From positions 1-7,144 of the forward strand of contig JASEHU010000104.1 in NCBI GenBank assembly GCA_030018635.1: a DNA stretch of 7,144 bases, given 5' to 3'. This stretch comes from a bacterium (lineage in GTDB: Bacteria > UBA9089 > CG2-30-40-21 > SBAY01). Of the stretch, positions 1 through 5,882 are shown in pieces (the stretch's first letter is position 1; each line of letters begins with the position of its first letter). The position numbers and the translations under genes are program-made. Below the pieces are notes generated by a model, which saw only the letters and a program-made list of their open reading frames with translations, was not told the DNA's origin and made no database searches.

Positions 1-62
1 TTTATACTTTTTTAGATGCCTCACTATAATTAAGCTATAATAGGACACCACCGAATTTCCGG

Positions 63-1238
63 TCAGTTTCTATACAGAACTGAATTAAATTTTGAAACTA
101 TATTCTCTATAACCCTCTCCCACCTGTTTCTTTCAACAGTATTAATCACTTTATCCATATCCCATTTTGTCTCAAATCCTTTTAAAATACCGTTCATTAA
201 TTCTGTAATATCTCCAGGCTTTACTAAAATACCACTATCTGGAGAAATAATTTCTGAACATCCACCTACATCAGTAGCAACTACTGGAGTTCCACAAGAT
301 AAAGATTCTAAAAGAACAAGTGGACATCCTTCACTTAAACTACTCAGACAAAATAGATCTGCGGCATTATACCATTTAGGGAGTTCATCCTTAAGTTTAC
401 TTCCAATCAACCAGACATATGACCCAAGCCCTAAATCATCAATTAATTTTTGAAGTAGTTTTTTATATTCTCCTTCACCTATAATTATCGATAAGAGTGG
501 AGTTCCTCTCTTTTTAATTTCCGAAATAGCCTTTATTAAATAATGGAATCCTTTTATTTCAATTAAATTCCCAATTGACAAAAGGATTTGTCTGTCAAGT
601 GGCAAATTAAGTTCTTTACGCATTTCATTCTTAGGCAAATGGTGAAATTTATTAGTATCCAGTCCATTTAAGATAACAGTTATTTTTTCTCCCGGTACCC
701 CAGCTTCAATCAATTTATCTTTCAAAGACGAGGCTACTGTAATAATCCCATCAGCATTTTTACTCGCATAAGTATTTAAAAACCGAATAACAGGGTATTT
801 AAAGTATAGATTAACATCACTTCCATGAACGGTAATAATCACTGGTTTATGAAGGAACTTTCTAATTAATATCCCTGCAAAACCATCCGGATATAAAAAA
901 TGTACATTAATCAAATCGAATTCAAATTCTTTTTGAATCTTTTTTATCATCCATAATATACAGAGAAAGTAAGACAGACCATAAAAACTCATTCCAATCT
1001 TAGGGATAATAAACCACCGTGGATGAAATATTTCTATTCCTTCTTGAATTTCTTTTTTGTAGATTTGAGAAAATTTATACCATTTTTTGGTTATTTTCCA
1101 TGGAGGAAAATAAGGCACTGGCGCAACTACCTTCAAAGAACAAAATTTGTTTAAAGCCACAACCTGTTCCTTCACAAATATCCCCAGATTAGGCTGTTGA
1201 TTATTGGGAAATAAACCTGTAAGTATTAAAACTTTCAT
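63..1238 (-). CDS. Family 4 (GT-B) glycosyltransferase, TuaC-like
   Basis: Predicted cytoplasmic or membrane-associated retaining glycosyltransferase that moves a sugar from a nucleotide donor to a growing lipid-linked glycan. Of 391 residues, the N-terminal half is the acceptor domain: a beta-strand start (MKVLILTGLFP), the GIFVKEQV motif at 19-26 seen in TuaC-type enzymes, and HGSD at 138-141. The C-terminal half is the donor-binding Rossmann domain: NGLD at 191-194, GEGE at 254-257, and the E-x7-E signature with E303 and E311 in SEGCPLVLLE, followed by GTPVVATDVGG. Length is normal for the family and the frame is intact. The ATG is preceded, 7 nt away, by GAAAGAGG (1246-1253), which supports this start. 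It is the last gene in the window on this strand, about 200 bp downstream of another GT4. Donor and acceptor sugars cannot be told from sequence. Family is confident; the TuaC resemblance is from recalled motifs only. Confidence 0.93.
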   Translation of the reverse strand: MKVLILTGLFPNNQQPNLGIFVKEQVVALNKFCSLKVVAPVPYFPPWKITKKWYKFSQIYKKEIQEGIEIFHPRWFIIPKIGMSFYGLSYFLCILWMIKKIQKEFEFDLINVHFLYPDGFAGILIRKFLHKPVIITVHGSDVNLYFKYPVIRFLNTYASKNADGIITVASSLKDKLIEAGVPGEKITVILNGLDTNKFHHLPKNEMRKELNLPLDRQILLSIGNLIEIKGFHYLIKAISEIKKRGTPLLSIIIGEGEYKKLLQKLIDDLGLGSYVWLIGSKLKDELPKWYNAADLFCLSSLSEGCPLVLLESLSCGTPVVATDVGGCSEIISPDSGILVKPGDITELMNGILKGFETKWDMDKVINTVERNRWERVIENIVSKFNSVLYRN

Positions 1239-1245
1239 TTGTCTG

Positions 1246-1253
1246 CCTCTTTC
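1246..1253 (-). promoter_or_regulatory. Ribosome binding site of the last GT4 gene
   Basis: GAAAGAGG on the minus strand lies 7 nt before the ATG at 1238-1236 and supports that start. Confidence 0.65.
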
Positions 1254-1272
1254 ACTTATCTACTTAATCCCT

Positions 1273-1438
1273 GTAAGCGTTCAGGTAGTGTCCGAAAAGA
1301 AGATAAATCATTGCAAATTTAACATTTTAAATTGCAAATTTTAAATTTAAAATGTTAAATTTGCAATAACGAGGCAAGCCTCTTAAAATGAATTTATCTC
1401 CCTTTGGATATTCCTAAATACATAGGCTGAACGGTTAC
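1273..1438. repeat. Imperfect inverted-repeat element between the two GT4 genes
   Basis: Three arm pairs are nested here. The outer pair is GTAAGCGTTCAG (1273-1284) facing CTGAACGGTTAC (1427-1438), one mismatch in 12. The middle pair is the AGATAAAT word (1301-1308) facing ATTTATCT (1392-1399), with matching CATT flank on the inner side. The inner pair is a perfect 24-bp palindrome (1310-1333/1344-1367). The left outer arm lies about 35 bp upstream of the last GT4 start; the right outer arm overlaps the stop codon of the preceding GT4. Nothing in the 1239-1434 gap looks protein-coding. Confidence 0.65.
1310..1367. repeat. 24-bp perfect palindrome, nearly all A/T
   Basis: Arms 1310-1333 and 1344-1367 are exact reverse complements around a 10-nt loop. 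They contain the word ATTGCAAATT, which also recurs inside the palindrome at 1331-1340. The sequence can form a long AU-rich hairpin in RNA or a cruciform in DNA. It lacks a GC-rich stem and a following U-tract, so it is not a standard terminator. Confidence 0.85.
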
Positions 1439-2553
1439 CTAAATCCCTTATATAAATTCTCATAGGCTATTATCATTTTATCAAGACTAAATTTTTCTCT
1501 TACCCTTTCTTGTCCTGCCCTGCTCATATCCTTAGATTGTTGAGGATTTTTAAGAACTTTTATAATTCCTTCTGCAAGTTCTTCAGGATTTGCAGGACAG
1601 ACCAGGAATCCAGTCTTTCCATCTTCAACTATCTCTGGGGTCCCCCCCACTTTTGTAGCTACAACAGGGCGTCCAACAGACATTGCCTCTAAAATTGTAT
1701 TTGACATTCCTTCCCTTAAAGATGATGACACAAAGACATCCATAATCTTTAAAAGTTCAGGAATATCATCTCGTTGTCCTAAAAAAAGAACTCTTTTACT
1801 TAATCCTATTTTTTCTGATAAGGCTAAAAGCTCTTTTTTTAATAATCCATCACCAATAATAAGGAATCTTGCCTTGGGGAATTCTTTAATAATTTCCACT
1901 CCAGCAGACAGAAAGGTTTTATGGTCTTTTATCGGGTCTAAACTTCCAATTATCCCTACGACAATATCATTTTTCTGAAGGCCAATTTCCCGCCTTTTAC
2001 TATCCCTGTCTATCTCAACATCAAATCGTTGAAACTCCACGCCATTAGGGATACAGATTACCTTTTCTTCCTTAATTCCTGTCAATTTAGTTAATGTCCT
2101 TTTTAAATCTTCACAAACAGTAACAATCTGCGATGTGAAATTAAAGATTAATTTTTGGGTCAGGAGTCTTCTCTTTTTGACCTGCAAGATATCCTCATAC
2201 CATAATCCATGTTCACCATGAATAATTATAGGAACTCGGGCAATCTTTGCCCCAACTACTCCGTCAAATAATGTTCCCCAATTATGTGTATGAACTATTT
2301 GAACCCTTTCTTGCTGAAAAAGTCTACTTAGTTTCATACATAGAAAGTATTCATGTCTATCCTTTTTATGAAATTCGAAAATCTGCACATCGTTTCTTTT
2401 AATTCTTTTTGCAGACTCCCCTGATTTTGATAAACAACATATTGAAAAATCGAAGATATTTGAATCCACTCCATTTATTAAATTTACCAGACCATTTTCC
2501 ATTCCTCCTAACCCAAATCCATGAACTACATGCATAATAGAAATTTTTCCCAC
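1435..2553 (-). CDS. Family 4 glycosyltransferase, resembles the PEP-CTERM/exosortase-associated stp2 type
   Basis: Predicted GT-B glycosyltransferase of 372 residues acting at the cytoplasmic face in polysaccharide assembly. Visible motifs are GLGGMEN (14-20), HTHNWG (88-93), HGEHG (112-116), IPNGVE (168-173), GSLDPIKD (203-210), and the E-x7-E donor-site pair E281/E289 in EGMSNTILE, followed by GRPVVATKVGG. The opening (HVVHGFGLGGMENGLVNLI) together with HTHNWG and HGEHG resembles the sugar transferases named as PEP-CTERM/EpsH1-associated (stp2, TIGR03088); this is recalled, not searched. The start is GTG, supported by AAGGAG 6 nt upstream; an in-frame ATG 18 nt downstream (2533-2535) is the alternative but has poorer spacing. 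The stop codon lies inside a repeat motif shared with the next intergenic region. The gene is isolated from its neighbours by repeat-filled gaps of 384 bp upstream and about 200 bp downstream, so it may have its own promoter; none was convincing. Confidence 0.92.
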   Translation of the reverse strand: MGKISIMHVVHGFGLGGMENGLVNLINGVDSNIFDFSICCLSKSGESAKRIKRNDVQIFEFHKKDRHEYFLCMKLSRLFQQERVQIVHTHNWGTLFDGVVGAKIARVPIIIHGEHGLWYEDILQVKKRRLLTQKLIFNFTSQIVTVCEDLKRTLTKLTGIKEEKVICIPNGVEFQRFDVEIDRDSKRREIGLQKNDIVVGIIGSLDPIKDHKTFLSAGVEIIKEFPKARFLIIGDGLLKKELLALSEKIGLSKRVLFLGQRDDIPELLKIMDVFVSSSLREGMSNTILEAMSVGRPVVATKVGGTPEIVEDGKTGFLVCPANPEELAEGIIKVLKNPQQSKDMSRAGQERVREKFSLDKMIIAYENLYKGFR

Positions 2554-2559
2554 CTTCTG

Positions 2560-2565
2560 CTCCTT
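2560..2565 (-). promoter_or_regulatory. Ribosome binding site for the GTG start of the stp2-like GT4
   Basis: AAGGAG on the minus strand ends 6 nt before the GTG at 2553-2551, close to ideal spacing. This favours the GTG over the in-frame ATG at 2535-2533, which would place the site more than 20 nt away. Confidence 0.7.
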
Positions 2566-2640
2566 TTATAAAATACTAGACACACTCTACTTTCAGGAAG
2601 TCCGTCACAGCTGTCGAAAACGCTATCTCTGATAATTGCA

Positions 2641-2652
2641 AGGTAACCGTTC
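2641..2652 (+). repeat. Copy of 12-bp dispersed motif AGGTAACCGTTC
   Basis: The identical 12 bp occur in reverse complement at 1429-1440, across the 3' end of the stp2-like GT4, and a one-mismatch version (GTAAGCGTTC) occurs at 1273-1282. All copies lie at or in intergenic repeat regions, which suggests a dispersed repeat family rather than chance. Confidence 0.55.
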
Positions 2653-2685
2653 TGGTGGTCTGGTAGTCAGGCACCAGACACCAGA
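2651..2685. repeat. Hairpin of CTGGT/ACCAG repeats
   Basis: The left arm (2651-2664, containing TCTGGTG and GTCTGGT) pairs with the right arm (2673-2685, ACCAGACACCAGA) with a single extra G in the left arm and an 8-nt loop. Each arm is itself a short tandem repeat. The hairpin directly follows the GTAACCGTTC motif at 2643-2652, with a one-base overlap region at the C-rich end of that motif. Confidence 0.7.
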
Positions 2686-2739
2686 CATCAGACTGTGTGA
2701 AAAGTCATTTTAATCTTACGAGAATACAGTTAAAATGTA

Positions 2740-2832
2740 GAATGTAGAATATTGAATGTAGAATGTAGAAAGAAAGCAGGAAAAATACTAAAACTTCATA
2801 ATTCTACATTCTACATTCAATATTCTACATTC
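2740..2832. repeat. 31-bp perfect inverted repeat built of 7-bp units
   Basis: Arms 2740-2770 and 2802-2832 are exact reverse complements over 31 bp, separated by 31 nt. Each arm is built from heptads related to GAATGTA (units at 2740, 2747, 2754, 2761, the second reading GAATATT). RNA from either strand could fold into a long, AU-rich hairpin, and the DNA could extrude a cruciform. No U-run follows, so it does not look like an ordinary intrinsic terminator. Confidence 0.85.
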
Positions 2833-2937
2833 AATATGTCCTAAAAGCCTATCCGAAAAGTTGGAAGTCCGAACTTGGTTGATGGATTGAGAGTTTTCAC
2901 ACAATCTGACACCAGACACATTCAGATAGCAAGTTTA

Positions 2938-4314
2938 TTAAATTAATGCCGAAGTTCCTGACTTTATTAAATTTTTATTAGTTTTAACAATCTGTTTTAA
3001 CGCTACTATTAATCCCAAAAACCAATAGAGAGGTTCCAGGGCAACTTTACTGCCAAAAAGGGCACTAACAAGAAATCCAGACAATCCAATTCCAAGGGAA
3101 GAGGCTAAATTATGAATATGCAATCCCTCAAATTCTTGAGGAGAATGTCTTATTATAAACCGTATATCTCTAAAGCTTAAAAATATCGCTAATAGATAAA
3201 AAAATAAAGCCTGGAGGCCACCTTCAACTAATAATGTTAAATAAGTATTATGAACTACAAGTCTTCCCGGGGAGATGAGTCGAAAATTTTCCTGTCCTAT
3301 ACCTTCAAAAGGATGCGACTTCCATATATTAAGTGCAAATTTCCACAGTTCTATCCGAGACATAGCAGAACCATCTGCTTGATACTCATTAATGGTACTC
3401 ATTCTCTCCCAATATGTTGCTGGAGTAAAAATTATACATAATATGACAATAATTCCTAATATCGTTAGTGATTTTAATCTTTGTTGTGTTCTTATACAAA
3501 ATAGGATTAAAACCACCAAAAGACCAAGAGTCCCACCTCTTGACCCGGTAAGGATTATACAAAAAAGTGTAGAAAAAAAGAAAGAAAGAGCCATTGATTT
3601 TTCTAATATTTTATGGCTAAATATCTTATAAAAGAAGAAGGGAAGAATCATGATTAACATACCTGCAAGTTCGTTAGAACCTCCAAGTTGTGTTCCACCT
3701 CCTAATTCAACTCGAGACATGCCTGTACCTATAGAATATTTTATCCCTAAAAGACTCAAACCTCCGCCCCCCAATCCAATTGCCCAATAGGTCAGATTAA
3801 AAAAACGAAAAGATTCTATTAAATTAATAAGCAAGAGATAAAATATTAACATCTTCCCAATTCCATGACAGAATTCTAAGCATGCTACCGTATCCCCAGC
3901 ATAGAAAGTTGAATAATACATACTTATTAATAATCCAAGAAGGGCAAAATTCTGCGGACACTTGACAAACCGGTATCTTTTCTGAACCATCATATATAGT
4001 AACCAGGATATTCCAGTGGCTAATGTTATCCAAAATATTATGCGTAAATTCCAGGTGCCAGTTACATATTGAATTCCACTCCCAAAAAAATAATAAAATA
4101 GAATCCCAATTAATAATCCCGAAACCGGTTTGATAAAAATTATTATACACCCACATATTCCCATGACTATTAATAAAGAGTTACGCAGAGGTAACTGTAA
4201 AATCATTAACCCAACAGCCAAAGAGGCCATGATAGATAACGCAATTATACAGGCTGATAAAAACTCTTTATCAGACCAATTTATTTGTTGAAAAGAAAAA
4301 ATTTTTAATTTCAC
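2938..4314 (-). CDS. O-antigen polymerase/ligase family membrane protein (Wzy_C domain)
   Basis: Polytopic inner-membrane protein of 458 residues with about a dozen hydrophobic segments. It is predicted either to polymerise flipped oligosaccharide units (Wzy) or to transfer a glycan to an acceptor (WaaL or O-glycosylation ligase). Family marks in order: a GGSNELAG segment at 211-218 before a hydrophobic helix; TGSRGGTLG at 256-264, the typical start of the Wzy_C domain; a periplasmic-loop stretch with SRIELW (319-324), SHPFEGIG (333-340) and ENF; then HNTYLTLLVEGG at 355-366. H355-N356 followed nine residues later by Gly matches most of the histidine motif described for O-antigen ligases, though the last position is Ala. 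The start is GTG and overlaps the flippase stop by 4 bp (GTGA), with GAGGG 5 nt upstream, so translational coupling is likely. Polymerase versus ligase is not decidable from this sequence. Confidence 0.9.
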   Translation of the reverse strand: MKLKIFSFQQINWSDKEFLSACIIALSIMASLAVGLMILQLPLRNSLLIVMGICGCIIIFIKPVSGLLIGILFYYFFGSGIQYVTGTWNLRIIFWITLATGISWLLYMMVQKRYRFVKCPQNFALLGLLISMYYSTFYAGDTVACLEFCHGIGKMLIFYLLLINLIESFRFFNLTYWAIGLGGGGLSLLGIKYSIGTGMSRVELGGGTQLGGSNELAGMLIMILPFFFYKIFSHKILEKSMALSFFFSTLFCIILTGSRGGTLGLLVVLILFCIRTQQRLKSLTILGIIVILCIIFTPATYWERMSTINEYQADGSAMSRIELWKFALNIWKSHPFEGIGQENFRLISPGRLVVHNTYLTLLVEGGLQALFFYLLAIFLSFRDIRFIIRHSPQEFEGLHIHNLASSLGIGLSGFLVSALFGSKVALEPLYWFLGLIVALKQIVKTNKNLIKSGTSALI

Positions 4315-5861
4315 AATATCCCTCTTTTATTTAGCAATGCTCTAACTTTTAAAAATTGTACCATTTTAAAAGTAAAACTTTTTATATCATCTTTTTCGTT
4401 GTTTTCTAATCCAAACAGATAAAACAATAATAGATAAACCCCCAAAACAAATATCCCATATAAACCAATTTGAATTAGATTATTGGGGGGATAAAAATCA
4501 TTTATGAGATATAAGATAACTATTACCACTATACTCAAAGGGTATGTCTTGAGTATGACCTTTTTAAAATACTCTTTTAACCCTACCCCTAACACCTTAA
4601 ATATATAGTTCATAAAAAATGCCTCTAAGAGAATAAAAGGTATTGTGGTCCCTAAGGCTACTCCAATTAATCCCATTTTTTTAACAAGAATTATGGATAG
4701 TAATAGATTCAATATGGCCACCCCGATATAATACCATAAAATGAACTTAATCCTATTTGTAGCAATTAAAATTTGATGGGCTATCGTCTGATTCATATAA
4801 AAAAATAAGTAAATAATAAGTATCTGAGCTATAATTCCATATTGGGCAAACGAACGGTTAATCCAGAACTCGAGAATTGAGTTTGCCATTATTATTCCCC
4901 AGATACCTATTGGTAAAAATAAAGCGAGTGTATATTTAGTTGCTCTAATAAATAATTTTTTGATTTCTTCGAGTTTCATCTTTGCTTCAAGTTCTGATGT
5001 TGCCGGTATAATTCCCAAAGTAAGTAACAGAGGAATTTCCATTACTCCCTGACAGATTCTAAAAGCCCCTGAAAAATAAGTTATTGCTTCAACAGTTAAA
5101 AATAGTCCAATTACTATCCGATTGACATTAGATAGGGAAATAAGGCAAATTTGAATGCCAAACATAATGAGGCTAAAGGTAATCACTCTTCGCGTCATCT
5201 CTTTGGTCAATTTCGATAAAGTTATCCTGACAAAAGGAAGTAACCTTTGGGTGTAATATTTCATAATCAAAAGGGCAATTAAACTACATATATTATTAAT
5301 TAATATTAAAGTGACCAATCCATAACCCATCGAAAGGAAGGAAATAATTAAAATTGCCTGTAAGGTTGAGGTAACAACCCAGGCTGAATTACTTATATCA
5401 TATCTTTGAAGTCCTCGTAATATTCCATTGAAAATTTTCAATGGAAATATAAAAAATAGTCCTATAGCTGTAATATATACGGATATTCTTGCCTCATCAA
5501 GCAGTTCCTCTGGAATGTTAAAGCAGGTAATAAAAAATTTCCCTATTATAAATACAATCAAGGTAACGATACACCCAATTCCCAAAAGGATAAAGAATGC
5601 ATTGCTAATAATTTCATTTATTTTCTTTTTATCATCTATGGCGTTGTATTCAGCTACATATTTAACAATAGATGGGTCTACTCCTCGGTCAAAAAGTGTA
5701 AAATACTCACTCAAGCTTAAAACCAATAACCATATTCCAGCGGCAGCAATTCCTATTTTATGAACAATAAAAGGAAAAAGAACTAATGAAATAAATATAT
5801 GCCAAAATTTCCCTACACTATTTACCAAAGTATTACGGATAATCTTTTCTTTAGTATCCAA
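4311..5861 (-). CDS. Wzx-like polysaccharide flippase (MATE/MVF-like PST family)
   Basis: Integral membrane protein of 516 residues, about 14 hydrophobic segments by eye, predicted to flip undecaprenyl-linked oligosaccharide across the inner membrane. The N-terminus (IIRNTLVNSVGKFW, 7-20, then a hydrophobic helix) and the LFDRGVDPSIVKYVAEY segment (56-72) between the second and third helices are typical of polysaccharide biosynthesis flippases, as is the LRGLQRYD loop at 148-155. Length fits the family (about 420-520). The C-terminus ends in a charged cytoplasmic tail (about 484-516). The start is TTG: no ATG or GTG lies in frame nearby, the N-terminal family pattern begins right after it, and GGAGAGG sits 9 nt upstream. 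It follows the GT9 gene by 21 bp and overlaps the polymerase/ligase gene by 4 bp, a Wzx-Wzy pairing that supports the role. The glycan substrate is unknown. Confidence 0.91.
   Translation of the reverse strand: MDTKEKIIRNTLVNSVGKFWHIFISLVLFPFIVHKIGIAAAGIWLLVLSLSEYFTLFDRGVDPSIVKYVAEYNAIDDKKKINEIISNAFFILLGIGCIVTLIVFIIGKFFITCFNIPEELLDEARISVYITAIGLFFIFPLKIFNGILRGLQRYDISNSAWVVTSTLQAILIISFLSMGYGLVTLILINNICSLIALLIMKYYTQRLLPFVRITLSKLTKEMTRRVITFSLIMFGIQICLISLSNVNRIVIGLFLTVEAITYFSGAFRICQGVMEIPLLLTLGIIPATSELEAKMKLEEIKKLFIRATKYTLALFLPIGIWGIIMANSILEFWINRSFAQYGIIAQILIIYLFFYMNQTIAHQILIATNRIKFILWYYIGVAILNLLLSIILVKKMGLIGVALGTTIPFILLEAFFMNYIFKVLGVGLKEYFKKVILKTYPLSIVVIVILYLINDFYPPNNLIQIGLYGIFVLGVYLLLFYLFGLENNEKDDIKSFTFKMVQFLKVRALLNKRGIL
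4320..4324 (-). promoter_or_regulatory. Ribosome binding site for the GTG start of the polymerase/ligase gene
   Basis: GAGGG on the minus strand lies 5 nt before the GTG at 4314-4312 and inside the last codons of the flippase gene. Ribosomes finishing the flippase would stop at the overlapping GTGA, so re-initiation (translational coupling) is likely. Confidence 0.72.
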
Positions 5862-5870
5862 AATATGTAT

Positions 5871-5877
5871 CCTCTCC
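5871..5877 (-). promoter_or_regulatory. Ribosome binding site fixing the TTG start of the flippase gene
   Basis: On the minus strand GGAGAGG stands 9 nt before the TTG at 5861-5859. It lies in the 21-bp gap after the GT9 stop. It decides the start because no in-frame ATG or GTG occurs near the conserved N-terminus. Confidence 0.75.
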
Positions 5878-5882
5878 TGTTT

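Larger units (their letters stand above)
2622..2930. repeat. Nested inverted-repeat element filling the 384-bp intergenic gap
   Basis: This gap (2554-2937) holds no plausible gene. Instead it contains three sets of inverted arms placed one inside another. The outermost is GCTATCT at 2622-2628 facing AGATAGC at 2924-2930. Next are 19-bp arms at 2688-2706 and 2891-2909 with 17 matches, centred on the word TGTGTGAAAA. The innermost are perfect 31-bp arms at 2740-2770 and 2802-2832 around a 31-nt loop. An 11-bp direct repeat (GACACCAGACA, 2677-2687 and 2908-2918) also lies near the edges. The right border is 7 bp beyond the stop codon of the polymerase/ligase gene. There is no transposase reading frame, so if mobile it would be a non-autonomous, MITE-like element. 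It could equally be a cluster of separate short repeats. Arms are directly seen; the element boundaries are inferred. Confidence 0.7.

Noticed and set aside
1..24. GTG at 24-22 on the minus strand as the start of another gene running off the left edge
   Set aside because: Only eight codons are visible, with no Shine-Dalgarno sequence and no recognisable protein start.
25..41. Two TATAAT words (25-30 and 36-41) on the plus strand as promoter -10 boxes
   Set aside because: No matching -35 element at proper spacing and no plus-strand gene downstream; such words are common in AT-rich DNA.
50..63. ACCG...CGGT hairpin just after the last GT4 stop, as a terminator
   Set aside because: Four-pair stem with a six-base loop and no following T-tract on the transcribed strand.
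1371..1382. Small hairpin GAGG-CTTG-CCTC between the two GT4 genes, as a possible terminator
   Set aside because: The stem is only four pairs (with a stable-type CUUG loop) and is followed on the minus strand by GTTATTG, not a U-run. Too weak to call a terminator.
2554..2600. Promoter for the stp2-like GT4 (TAGTAT/TATAAA words upstream of the start)
   Set aside because: The -10-like words are within about 25 bp of the start codon and overlap the ribosome binding site region, and no -35 hexamer is found at 16-18 bp.
2622..2930. CRISPR array
   Set aside because: Repeats are 7-31 bp inverted or tandem words without regular spacers, and no cas gene is present.
3392..3631. Plus-strand and other-frame open frames inside the polymerase, flippase and glycosyltransferase genes
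   Set aside because: They lie wholly inside genes with clear family motifs, lack ribosome binding sites and resemble no protein family.
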